Shown: piece by piece, positions 11,844 to 20,127 of the stretch
Layout of the letters: each line of letters begins with the position of its first letter
Numbering within the stretch: position 1 is the first letter of the stretch
Origin: DASRJG01 sp032124015
GTDB lineage: Bacteria; Acidobacteriota; Polarisedimenticolia; Polarisedimenticolales; DASRJG01
NCBI GenBank assembly: GCA_032124015.1
Contig: JAQBEH010000057.1
Span: 1-64,000, forward strand
Length of the DNA: 64,000 nt
Direction of reading: 5' to 3'
The notes under the pieces: model-generated
The model's input: only the letters and a program-made list of their open reading frames with translations
Database searches by the model: none
Told to the model about the DNA's origin: nothing
Translations under genes and position numbers: made by a program

Positions 11844-14702
11844 ATGCCGCTCACTCCTCGCACGAAACTCGTGCTCGGCGTCGTTTCCGTGGCGGCCCTG
11901 CTGACCGGCGCGGCCGCCTCGGTCGTCCAGCGCATTCCGCCCGGTCGGGTCGGTGTCCCGACGTCGCGACCCTTACGCACGGGGTGGACGGTCCACGCGC
12001 CGTTTTCCCCGCTGCCCACGATCGCGGCGCGCGGATCGCTCACGATGAGCGACATCGATCTCAAGACGACGGAGGGTAGCTCCCTCGGATTCAGGCTCGA
12101 GTTGCACTATTCCATCGCCGAGGCGTTTGCCCCGCAGTTGGCCGCTGACATCCGCCGCGACGGATTCGACGCCGCAATCGCGGGTCTCGCGCGACGTGTC
12201 TTGACCGACGTGGCCGGACGTACCGATGTCGAGTCCTTACTCGCCGAGCCGGCGCGCGTCGAAGGACCGCTCGCGGCAGCCCTCCGCGGGGCCGGCGTCA
12301 CGCCCGAGACCCTGTCCTTCCGTAGCACGGTCGGCGACGAGCTGATCCGGCGACGACGCACCGACGAAGCGAGGGCCTCGGCACGCGAACCGGACGGGCG
12401 ATTGCTCGTGGTCGGCTGGGACGGCGCGGACTGGCGCACCGCCGAGCCGCTGATCGCCGCGGGCCGCATGCCGAATTTGGCGCGTCTTGTTCGGGAAGGC
12501 GCATCGGGAAACCTCCGATCGTACGATCCGATGTTCTCGCCGCTTCTCTGGACAACCGTGACGACCGGGAAACCACCGACGGAACACGGGGTCGCCGATT
12601 TTCTCGTGAAGGACGCGGCGACCGACGAGCGGCACCCGATCACGAGCGACTTCAGAAAGGTCAAGGCGCTCTGGAACATTCTCGGCGACTTCGACATCAC
12701 GTCAACATGGATTGGCTGGTGGGCGTCGTTTCCGGCGGAGACGATTCAGGGGGCGATCGTCACCGACTATCTGGCGGCCGCGATCACCCGTAGCGGAGCG
12801 GAGGCCGCCGCAAGGACCTCGGGCATCGCCAGCCCAGCTGACTTCTTGACGGACCGGACCGGGCTGCTGGTCGCCCCGTCACAGATCACGAGGGATGAGG
12901 TCGCCCGGATCATTCCAGTGACCGAGGACGAGTATCGAACGGCCCTCGACGACATCGCCAAGCCCCCAAAGAAGGACTACGAGGTGCGTGTCGTCGACCC
13001 CGTCGGTTTCGTCATCCGCGTGCTTGCACAAGCGCGAACTTTTCACAACATCGCGATCGCACAGCTCGAGGCCGAGGTCCCGGTCGTTGCGGTTTACTAC
13101 GAGGCGATCGACATGATGGGGCACGGCTTTCAGCACTTCCTCCCTCCAAAGATGTCCATCGTCTCGGAGGCCGATTTCCTTCGCTGTCGCGACGCCGTTC
13201 CGAATTTTTACGCGTGGCAGGATGAGCGGCTCGGCGAACTGTTGCGCGCGGCCGGAGCTCATACCATCACGATGGTCTTGTCAGACCATGGATTCCGCGT
13301 CGGGGAGGACCGCCCGAACTTTTCCCCCTCTACCCGGGGCCAACCCGAGGAGTGGCACCGGGACTGGGGAATCGTGGTGCTCCACGGCCCGGGCGTCCGC
13401 GCGATTCGTCTTCCACCGTCGAGCATTTACGATATCGCCCCGACATTGCTCTATCTCACCGGTCTCCCGCTCGCCGACGACATGCCGGGACGTCTCCTCA
13501 CAGACGCGCTCGACCCCAGTTTGCTCCGAGTCCGCCCACCGTCGCGGACAAAGTCGTACGAACTCGTGGGAGCTCGACTCGAACACGCGGCCGCTGTGAG
13601 CACCGATCCCGAGGTCATGCGCGAAATGATGGCCAACCTGAAAGCGCTGGGCTACGTCGGAGGGTCCGACGATGCGACGCCCCGGCCGGGAAGGACCGCA
13701 ACGCCGGACGATCCCGCCGCGGAGGGCGGCGTAGCCGAGACGCAGTATTTCTTCCACAGGAACCTCGCCGTGTCGTACATGCGCCAGGGTCGCTATCGCG
13801 ACGCGGAGTCGGAGCTCTTGCTCGCCAACGAGCGACAGCCACGTGCCAAGACGTTCGCGATGCTCAGCGAGGCGCGCGCTTCCGACGGACGCTACGCGGA
13901 GGCATCGGCCGCCCTCGAAGAGGGATGGGATCGCGTGCCGGGCGAAATGGAGCCGTCCACCTTTCTGTGGATCGTAGAACTCAAGCTCTTGGAGGGCGAC
14001 CGGCTCGCGGCCGCAACGACGGCGCGCCGCTTTGCCCCGAAGATGTCGCCGGCCGTGCGTCCTGCCGTGGACGGGAGGCTGGCCGAGGCGGGCGGAGACA
14101 CGGCTTCCGCCACCGCGCTCTACCGCCAGGCTCTCGACGAGGATCCCCTGCTGGTTCGCATCGCGCTCCGACTGCAGTCTTTGGAGGCTGCGGCGGGGCG
14201 GCCGTTCGCCCTCGAACCCTTCTTGACCTCGACCCTGGCGACCCACCCGGAAGTGGACACGTACTGGGACCTCGCAGGACAGTTCGCGCTTGCTCGCGGC
14301 GAGGCCTCTTTAGCCGTCGAACGCTTTCGGAGAGCGACCGATATCGAGCCGGAAAATGCAGACTACCTCGGCCACCTCGCCTCGGCATGCGCGGCGGCGG
14401 GAAGGCCCGACGAGGCGCGAGACGCGCTGTTGTGGGCGGGAAGATACCCCCCCCGCAACGCGGAGGGCTGGATGGCTATCGGTGCTGCATGGGACCGCCT
14501 TGGCGAGACCGACAAGGCCGTGGCTGCGTTTCGCAGCGCTCGCGATTCCGCCGGGGCCGGTCCTGGCGCGGACGCCGGAGCGGCCTTGGCGCTCGCTCGG
14601 GCCGGACGGACGGCCGAAGCGCTGGGGGTCCTGGAGGACGCCTTGCGGCGTTATCCCGACAGTCTGGCCCTGCGTCAGCTCGCGGCGCGTTTGGGCGGTT
14701 GA
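11844..14702 (+). CDS. Membrane SPFH - type I phosphodiesterase - TPR fusion protein
   Basis: The product is 952 residues. An N-terminal membrane anchor (about 8-28) precedes an SPFH/band-7-like segment (about 30-175; RIPPGRVGV, then TTEGSSLGFRLELHYSI). An alkaline-phosphatase-superfamily phosphodiesterase/nucleotide pyrophosphatase domain follows (about 185-600). Metal and catalytic positions are visible: D193 in GWDGADW, S232 at the nucleophile place (SPLLWTTVTTG spacing), D423/H427 in DMMGH, D481/H482 in SDHGF and H505. TPR repeats fill about 640-950. The catalytic domain probably faces the periplasm and cleaves or transfers phospho- or sulpho-esters; the substrate is unknown. Initiation is probably leaderless. 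Confidence 0.8.
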   Translation: MPLTPRTKLVLGVVSVAALLTGAAASVVQRIPPGRVGVPTSRPLRTGWTVHAPFSPLPTIAARGSLTMSDIDLKTTEGSSLGFRLELHYSIAEAFAPQLAADIRRDGFDAAIAGLARRVLTDVAGRTDVESLLAEPARVEGPLAAALRGAGVTPETLSFRSTVGDELIRRRRTDEARASAREPDGRLLVVGWDGADWRTAEPLIAAGRMPNLARLVREGASGNLRSYDPMFSPLLWTTVTTGKPPTEHGVADFLVKDAATDERHPITSDFRKVKALWNILGDFDITSTWIGWWASFPAETIQGAIVTDYLAAAITRSGAEAAARTSGIASPADFLTDRTGLLVAPSQITRDEVARIIPVTEDEYRTALDDIAKPPKKDYEVRVVDPVGFVIRVLAQARTFHNIAIAQLEAEVPVVAVYYEAIDMMGHGFQHFLPPKMSIVSEADFLRCRDAVPNFYAWQDERLGELLRAAGAHTITMVLSDHGFRVGEDRPNFSPSTRGQPEEWHRDWGIVVLHGPGVRAIRLPPSSIYDIAPTLLYLTGLPLADDMPGRLLTDALDPSLLRVRPPSRTKSYELVGARLEHAAAVSTDPEVMREMMANLKALGYVGGSDDATPRPGRTATPDDPAAEGGVAETQYFFHRNLAVSYMRQGRYRDAESELLLANERQPRAKTFAMLSEARASDGRYAEASAALEEGWDRVPGEMEPSTFLWIVELKLLEGDRLAAATTARRFAPKMSPAVRPAVDGRLAEAGGDTASATALYRQALDEDPLLVRIALRLQSLEAAAGRPFALEPFLTSTLATHPEVDTYWDLAGQFALARGEASLAVERFRRATDIEPENADYLGHLASACAAAGRPDEARDALLWAGRYPPRNAEGWMAIGAAWDRLGETDKAVAAFRSARDSAGAGPGADAGAALALARAGRTAEALGVLEDALRRYPDSLALRQLAARLGG

Positions 14703-14724
14703 AACCCGTAGCCGACCGCGGTAA

Positions 14725-14754
14725 TTGCAGGCCCCGCCTGGGTTCCGCTACAGT
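14725..14754 (+). promoter_or_regulatory. Promoter of the rimP-nusA-infB operon
   Basis: TTGCAG (14725-14730), an 18-base spacer and TACAGT (14749-14754) predict a start near 14761. The resulting leader of about 50 nucleotides consists almost entirely of the terminator hairpin that precedes rimP. Confidence 0.6.
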
Positions 14755-14775
14755 GTTGGACGTGTTTCGCCGAAG

Positions 14776-14799
14776 GGTGGGCGCAAGCCCACCTTTTTT
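14776..14799 (+). terminator. Terminator-like attenuator in the rimP leader
   Basis: A 7-bp perfect stem (GGTGGGC / GCCCACC) closed by a GCAA tetraloop is followed by six T residues and ends only 12 bases before the rimP ATG at 14812. Terminator-like hairpins directly before rimP are known in other bacteria as the rimP leader. Because nusA and infB lie downstream, early termination here would regulate the whole operon. Confidence 0.8.
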
Positions 14800-14811
14800 A
14801 TTGATGGGACC

Positions 14812-15312
14812 ATGAAAGACGACAAGCAGAAGATCCTGGCCGAGGTCGAACGCGTCGCTCGAGAGATTGCGGCGACCCTTGGACTCGAAATCGTCGAGTT
14901 CGTCTTTCACAGCCGGGGGCGGCACTCGCTCCTGCGCATCGACATCGACCGTTCCGGAATGCCTGGGGTCGGACTCGCCGACTGCGAGACTTTCAGCCGC
15001 ACGCTGGGCGATCGGATCGAGGACCTTACGTTTTTCGACGCCCCCTACGATCTTCAGGTTTCGTCTCCGGGAATCGACCGCCCGATCCGTACCGATGACG
15101 ACCTGCGTCGCAACACCGGACGGCCGGTTTGGATGGAATTTCGGGACGAAAATGGAAAGGTCCGAGAGCTTCGTGGCACCCTTTCCGGGCCCCACGGATC
15201 CGACGCGGTCTCGATCGCCACGGAGCACGGGGAGCTCCGGATTACGCGCGAGCGCATCGTGCTCATGAAACAAGACGTTATGGTCGGCGGAGGCAAGCGA
15301 AAGAACCCATGA
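14812..15312 (+). CDS. rimP: Ribosome maturation factor RimP
   Basis: The product is 166 residues, the usual size. The N-terminal alpha/beta domain (about 1-85) includes the family segments LRIDIDRSG and CETFSRTLGDRIED, then YDLQVSSPGIDRPI leads into the C-terminal SH3-like domain (about 90-160). RimP assists maturation of the 30S subunit in the cytoplasm. The ATG at 14812 follows a perfect terminator hairpin with little room for a ribosome site (only GGGA). It is the first gene of an operon with nusA, infB, rbfA, truB, rpsO and probably pnp. Confidence 0.95.
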   Translation: MKDDKQKILAEVERVAREIAATLGLEIVEFVFHSRGRHSLLRIDIDRSGMPGVGLADCETFSRTLGDRIEDLTFFDAPYDLQVSSPGIDRPIRTDDDLRRNTGRPVWMEFRDENGKVRELRGTLSGPHGSDAVSIATEHGELRITRERIVLMKQDVMVGGGKRKNP

Positions 15313-15470
15313 AACCCGCGTGGTATAGTCTTACGGTCCCAGCGGAGCATTCGCGAGTCTCGGGTGCACCGGTTGTAGGAAGGGTGCGTCTGGACCTGGA
15401 TGTTTGCGGGGATTGGAATGCCTCTCGCGCGCGCGTGCGTGTCGACGATGGAGGGGTCATCGGCCCATGA
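15309..15470 (+). CDS. Possible 53-residue ORF linking rimP and nusA
   Basis: This small frame starts with an ATG that overlaps the rimP stop (ATGA) and ends with a TGA that overlaps the nusA ATG (ATGA). It would thus couple the two genes translationally and fills the unusually long 154-base gap. Against it, third-position G+C is only moderate for this genome, no known domain is recognised, and there is a promoter-like GGTATAGT within it (15322-15329). It may be only untranslated leader of nusA. Confidence 0.2.
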   Translation: MKPAWYSLTVPAEHSRVSGAPVVGRVRLDLDVCGDWNASRARVRVDDGGVIGP

Positions 15471-16843
15471 GCAACGAGCTTTATCAGACGATTGAAATGA
15501 TCGGCCGCGAGAAGGGCATCGATCCGGATGTCATCATCCAGGCCGTCGAAGAGGCCTACGCGGCCGCGTCGCGCAAGTACCTTCACAGCAAGGAGGACTT
15601 CGGCGCGCGCTTCGACCGCGACTCCGGACGCTTCATCGTCTTCTCGAAGCAGACGGTCGTCACCGAAGACGAACTGATGGACCCCCACATCGAGATCACC
15701 GTCGAGGACGCGCGCCAAATCCAGCCCGATGCCGAATTGGGAGCGGTGATCGAAACGGTGAAGGATGGGATCGACGTCCCCTTGACCCGCATTGCCGCCC
15801 AGGCTGCGAAACAGGTCATCTACCAAAAAGTGAAGGAAGCCGAGCGCGAGATCGTCTGGCGCGAATACGGCGATCGCATCGGGGAACTGCTGACCGGCCA
15901 GGTCAAACGTTTCGACCGCGGCGACATGATCCTGGACCTCGGACGAACCGAGGGGATCATCCCCCGCCGCGAGCAGTCCCGCGCCGAGCACTACAACCCG
16001 GGAGACCGAATCCGCGCCGTACTCGTCAACGTGGAACGGCTCGGAAAGGGCCCGCAGCTGACCCTGTCCCGCGCGAGCGAGCTGCTCGTCAAGAAACTGT
16101 TCGAGATGGAGGTTCCCGAGATCTACGACGGCACCGTCATCATCGTCAGCGTCGCCCGCGACGCCGGCGAGCGCACGAAGATCGCCGCGCGCTCGAAGGA
16201 TCGCGACGTCGATCCGGTCGGCGCGTGCGTGGGCATGAAGGGCTCGAGAGTTCAGGCGGTGATTCGCGAGTTGCGGGGCGAGAAGATCGACATCGTCAAA
16301 TACGACGAGGATCCCGCCCTCTACGTGAGGCACGCGTTGAACCCCGCATCCATCAACCGCGTGTCGGTTCGCGACTACGAAGCCCGCGAGATGGAAGTCA
16401 TCGTCTCGGAAGATCAACTCTCACTCTCGATTGGTAAACGCGGGCAGAACGTGCGTCTCGCGTCAAAGCTTGTCGGCTGGAAATTGGACATCAAGAGCGA
16501 AGCGGAAAAGAAGGCCGAGATCGAGGTCGAGATGGAGCGGATGGCGCAGGCCAGTCGCGAGCTGTCGAGCCTTCCCGGCATCGCTCAGTCCACGGTGGCG
16601 CGGTTGCTCGACGCCGGGTTCCGCGGGATCGAGGAAATCTGCCTCGCCTCGCTCGAGGACCTCACGTCGATTGAAGGCATCAGCGAGGACGAAGCGATCG
16701 AAATTCACGATGCGGCCGAGCAGGCTTTAGAGGCTCGTGCCCAAGAGTACGAGGCCGAAGAGGCCGCGCAGGTGGCCGAAGAGGCCGCGCAGGTGGCCGA
16801 CGAGTCCACGGAAACACCCGCGGACGAAACGGCGCAAGAGTAG
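15467..16843 (+). CDS. nusA: Transcription termination/antitermination factor NusA
   Basis: The product is 458 residues. The N-terminal RNA-polymerase-binding domain (about 1-125) is followed by an S1 domain (about 130-200), a KH pair (about 220-345, with the VGMKGSRVQAVIRELRGEKID core and SIGKRGQNVRLA), and a helix-hairpin-helix-like segment (about 365-430, with LPGIAQSTVARLLDAGF). The acidic tail contains a repeated EEAAQVA. NusA controls pausing and termination and works with boxA in the rRNA leader. It lies downstream of a terminator-like attenuator, which makes autoregulation plausible. Neither ylxR nor an L7Ae-type gene follows; infB starts 27 bases later. Confidence 0.96.
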   Translation: MSNELYQTIEMIGREKGIDPDVIIQAVEEAYAAASRKYLHSKEDFGARFDRDSGRFIVFSKQTVVTEDELMDPHIEITVEDARQIQPDAELGAVIETVKDGIDVPLTRIAAQAAKQVIYQKVKEAEREIVWREYGDRIGELLTGQVKRFDRGDMILDLGRTEGIIPRREQSRAEHYNPGDRIRAVLVNVERLGKGPQLTLSRASELLVKKLFEMEVPEIYDGTVIIVSVARDAGERTKIAARSKDRDVDPVGACVGMKGSRVQAVIRELRGEKIDIVKYDEDPALYVRHALNPASINRVSVRDYEAREMEVIVSEDQLSLSIGKRGQNVRLASKLVGWKLDIKSEAEKKAEIEVEMERMAQASRELSSLPGIAQSTVARLLDAGFRGIEEICLASLEDLTSIEGISEDEAIEIHDAAEQALEARAQEYEAEEAAQVAEEAAQVADESTETPADETAQE

Positions 16844-16870
16844 CAGGCGGCCAAGGCCGCGGGAGCACGC

Positions 16871-19417
16871 ATGCCGGGTGTACGGGTTTACCAGCTCGCC
16901 AAGGAACTCAGGGTTCAGAGCGCTCTCATCGTCGAGTTGCTCGATCGTCTCGGGAAGGAGGTCCACTCCGACCTCAGCTCGATCGATGACCTGACCGCGA
17001 GTCTCGTCCGGGAGCGGCTGACGGTCGCCCTGGCCGTTGAAAAGAAGCGTTTGTTGGAAGAACAGCGTGCGGACGACGACACGGCCGCCGTCGCCCCGCC
17101 CGCCGAAGCCCCGGCCGAGCCAACGCAGGTCGCCCTTGCGGCTGAGCCCGCGGCTCAGACGGTGGCGTCGCCGGGCGCCGAGAATGAGGCCGCCGCGACG
17201 GTGCTCCCCACCAGCGAATCCGCGGCGCCAGCGGAGACGCCCGCGTCGGCACCCGGTGTTCCGTCATCGCCGACCGCCGTCCCCCCGACGCCTCCCGTGC
17301 CGCCCGGGCCGCCGCGGCCACGTCTTTTTGCCGCCAAGCGACTCGTTCCCAAAATGGTTCCGCCGCGATCCACGTCAGCCGGCGGCTACGGACAGCGCGG
17401 TGTCCCTCCGAGCCGCCCGCCTGTTCCCCCGCGCGCCGGGGACCTTGCACGCCTGGGCCCTCTGCCTCCGAGAACCGCACCCGCGGCCCCGGGCGCAGCC
17501 GGTCGCCCGCCCGCGCCGGGGTCGACCCGGCCTCCGGCCCCCGGTCGCGCCACGCCGTCAGCGGACCGCGAATCCCGTCGCGCCCGCGCCAAGGGGCTCG
17601 ACATTCCGCCTCCGCCGTCGCGGCCGAAACCGGATTTGCCGCCGGTGCCGGCGTCGATTCAGCTCTCGGAATCGGTGACGGTGAAGGAACTCGCCGAGAA
17701 GCTGAACAGAAAATCCAAGGACGTCATCGCGAAGCTTCTCACCCGGGGCGTGTTCGCGAACATCAACCAGCCGCTCGACCCGCCCATGGCGATCGAAGTC
17801 GCGAAGGAATTCGGGTCCGACGCCGTGATCATCTCGTTCGAGGACGAGCAACGCCAAGACGCCGTGCCGGACCTCGAATTGGCCGTCGCCGGCTCCGGCG
17901 TCGTCGTTCCCAGGGCGCCGATCGTTACCGTGATGGGCCACGTCGATCACGGAAAAACGTCGCTGCTCGACGCGATCCGCGCAACGAACGTGGTCAGCAG
18001 CGAGCACGGCGGAATCACGCAACACATCGGCGCCTACCAAGTCGAAGAGCGCGGGCGCAAGATCACGTTCCTCGACACCCCCGGCCACGAAGCGTTCACA
18101 CTCATGCGAGCGCGCGGCGTCCGCGTCACCGACATCGTGGTGCTCGTCGTTGCAGCGGACGACGGTGTCAAGCCGCAAACCGTCGAAGCCATCGACCACG
18201 CGAAGGCCGCGGGCGTCCCGATCGTCGTCGCCATCAACAAGATCGACAAGGCGGATGCGCGCCCCGACCGCGTCAAGCAACAGCTCGCCGACCGCGACAT
18301 CCTGATCGAGGAATACGGCGGTAAGGTCGTCTCGTGCGAAATCTCCGCGAAAAAGCGCACGGGAATCGAAGAGCTTCTCGAGATGATCCTCCTCGTGGCG
18401 GACATCGCCGACCTCAAGTCCTCGGTCGATCAGTCGGCGAACGGCGTCGTGCTCGAAGCCAAGCTCGACCGCGCGCGGGGCATCGTCGCCACGATCCTCG
18501 TGCAGAGCGGGACGCTTCGAATCGGCGACCCCTTTATCGCGGGCTCCGCGTTCGGCAAGGTGCGCGCCATGTCCGACGAACATGGCCGGCGCATCGGCGC
18601 GGCCGGCCCGTCGACTCCCGTCGAGGTCATGGGTTTTGCGAGCGAGCCCACGGCGGGAGATCTCTTCCAGGGGGTCACGGACGAGATGAAGGCCCGCCAG
18701 ATCGCCGGATTCCGCAAGGAGAAGCAGCGTGTCGCCGCGCTCGCGAAATCCTCGCGGCGCACGCTCGAGAGCCTCTCGCGGGACATCGCCGAAGGCAGCG
18801 TCAAGGAACTGCCGGTGCTCATCAAGTCCGACGTGCAAGGATCCCTCGAAGCTCTGCAAAAGGCGGTTACCGAGATCGCGTCGGAGAAGATCCGAATCGG
18901 AATCCTGCGTGCCTCGACCGGCGCCATCACCCAGGCGGACGTTCTGCTGGCGTTGGCCTCGGGCGCCATCATCGTCGGATTCAACGTCCGTCCGGACCGC
19001 GCGACGGCCGAACTCGCGCGACGGGAAGAAGTCGAAATCCGCCTGTACAACGTCATCTACGACGTCGTGAACGACCTCAAGCAGGCGATGATCGGGCGCC
19101 TCGATCCCACCACGAAGGAAACCGTACTCGGCCAGGCCGAGGCGCGTCAGCTGTTCCGCGTCCCGAAGATCGGCGTCATCGCCGGCTGCATGGTGACCGA
19201 CGGAAACGTCAAGCGCACCGCCGAGGTGCGTCTCATCCGCGACAACGTCGTCATCTACACCGGCAAGGTCGGATCGCTCCGCCGATTCAAGGACGACGCC
19301 AGCGAGGTCAAGGCAGGATTCGAGTGCGGCATCGGCATCGCGAACTTCAACGACCTGAAGGAAGGCGACGTCTTCGAGTTCTTCGTGGTCGAGAAAGTCG
19401 CTGTGGAGAGCCTCTAG
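16871..19417 (+). CDS. infB: Translation initiation factor IF-2
   Basis: The product is 848 residues. The N-terminal IF2_N helix domain (about 1-50, VRVYQLAKELRVQS) is followed by a long Pro/Ala-rich linker (about 60-265), a second IF2_N-like segment (about 270-320), and the GTPase domain with GHVDHGKTS from residue 356, DTPGHEAF and NKIDKAD. Domains II, III and IV follow to the C-terminus. IF-2 delivers initiator tRNA to the ribosome and uses GTP. The Pro/Ala linker creates long open frames on other strands, which are not genes. It is followed after 3 bases by the DUF503 gene. Confidence 0.97.
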   Translation: MPGVRVYQLAKELRVQSALIVELLDRLGKEVHSDLSSIDDLTASLVRERLTVALAVEKKRLLEEQRADDDTAAVAPPAEAPAEPTQVALAAEPAAQTVASPGAENEAAATVLPTSESAAPAETPASAPGVPSSPTAVPPTPPVPPGPPRPRLFAAKRLVPKMVPPRSTSAGGYGQRGVPPSRPPVPPRAGDLARLGPLPPRTAPAAPGAAGRPPAPGSTRPPAPGRATPSADRESRRARAKGLDIPPPPSRPKPDLPPVPASIQLSESVTVKELAEKLNRKSKDVIAKLLTRGVFANINQPLDPPMAIEVAKEFGSDAVIISFEDEQRQDAVPDLELAVAGSGVVVPRAPIVTVMGHVDHGKTSLLDAIRATNVVSSEHGGITQHIGAYQVEERGRKITFLDTPGHEAFTLMRARGVRVTDIVVLVVAADDGVKPQTVEAIDHAKAAGVPIVVAINKIDKADARPDRVKQQLADRDILIEEYGGKVVSCEISAKKRTGIEELLEMILLVADIADLKSSVDQSANGVVLEAKLDRARGIVATILVQSGTLRIGDPFIAGSAFGKVRAMSDEHGRRIGAAGPSTPVEVMGFASEPTAGDLFQGVTDEMKARQIAGFRKEKQRVAALAKSSRRTLESLSRDIAEGSVKELPVLIKSDVQGSLEALQKAVTEIASEKIRIGILRASTGAITQADVLLALASGAIIVGFNVRPDRATAELARREEVEIRLYNVIYDVVNDLKQAMIGRLDPTTKETVLGQAEARQLFRVPKIGVIAGCMVTDGNVKRTAEVRLIRDNVVIYTGKVGSLRRFKDDASEVKAGFECGIGIANFNDLKEGDVFEFFVVEKVAVESL

Positions 19418-19420
19418 GGG

Positions 19421-19750
19421 GTGACGATCGGGCTCTTGACCTTCGAGATTCACCTGCCGCAATCGCGGTCGCTCAAGGACAAGCGTCAGGTCCTCCGCTC
19501 CGTCAAGGACCGTCTTCGCTCCCGACACAACGTGGCCGTCAGCGAACTCGAAGACGGCGCCGATCTCTGGCAGCGCGCGAGTGTCGCGGTCGTTTCGGTG
19601 GCTTCCCACCGCGACGTTTTGGAGAATCTCTTCGAGACGATCGTCCGTGAGACCGAGGGGCAGATTCCGGGGCATCTGGTCGAGACGGGGCGCGAGTTTC
19701 TCGAAGGGGCGGATGGTGGCCCGGGCGGTTGGGAGGAGGGGATCTCGTGA
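19421..19750 (+). CDS. DUF503 / YlxP-like protein
   Basis: The product is 109 residues, starting at GTG 19421, 3 bases after the infB stop, with TAGGGGG as an adjacent ribosome site. It shows the family pattern: an LTFEIHLPQSRSLKDKRQVLRS beginning, SVAEL-like VAVSELEDG, and a VSVASH strand. Members are small cytoplasmic proteins almost always encoded between infB and rbfA. Their function is unsettled, though the position suggests a role in ribosome assembly or initiation. The end overlaps the rbfA start by 4 bases. Confidence 0.85.
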   Translation: MTIGLLTFEIHLPQSRSLKDKRQVLRSVKDRLRSRHNVAVSELEDGADLWQRASVAVVSVASHRDVLENLFETIVRETEGQIPGHLVETGREFLEGADGGPGGWEEGIS

Positions 19751-20127
19751 CGCATCGCCGCAACGAACGCGTCGCCGAAGAAATCCGAGGCGTGTTGGCC
19801 GAGGCGATCCGCGAGGTGCGGGATCCCCAGGTCGGCTTCGTCACGCTCACCGGCGTGGACCTCTCCCCCGACCTCAGGCAGGCCCGCGTTTACGTGTCCC
19901 GCATCGGTACCGAGGCCGATCGCGACGCGGCCGTGTCCGCTCTCAACCACGCCGGCTCGTTCCTGCGCCGCGCCGTAGCCGAGCGGGCGCGATTGCGTTT
20001 CACGCCGGCTCTCAGGTTCGTATCGGACGCGACGATCGAGCGCGGCTCGCGTGTGGAAGCGATCATCAGGGAACTCCACGCATCCGACGACGAGACCTCA
20101 GACGACGATCCGGAAGACGCCGGGTGA
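19747..20127 (+). CDS. rbfA: Ribosome-binding factor A
   Basis: The product is 126 residues with a KH-like fold. The N-terminal RRNERVAEEIRGVLAEAI helix, the VTLTGVDLSPDLRQARVYVS strand pair and a C-terminal LRFTPALRFVSDATIERGSRVE segment are diagnostic. The tail is acidic. RbfA matures the 16S 5' end in the 30S subunit. The GTG start at 19747 overlaps the DUF503 stop by 4 bases, and its own stop overlaps the truB start (GTGA). Confidence 0.95.
   Translation: MTHRRNERVAEEIRGVLAEAIREVRDPQVGFVTLTGVDLSPDLRQARVYVSRIGTEADRDAAVSALNHAGSFLRRAVAERARLRFTPALRFVSDATIERGSRVEAIIRELHASDDETSDDDPEDAG

Noticed and set aside
4700..14702. Genomic island or phage in the accessory-like block after the rRNA operon
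   Set aside because: No integrase, attachment repeats, tRNA-end duplication or phage genes were seen, and base composition resembles that of neighbouring genes.
17558..19675. 705-residue open frame on the minus strand across infB
   Set aside because: It is antisense to IF-2 (GTPase motifs intact). Composition is an Asp/Val/Arg-rich mirror of codon bias, not a protein.
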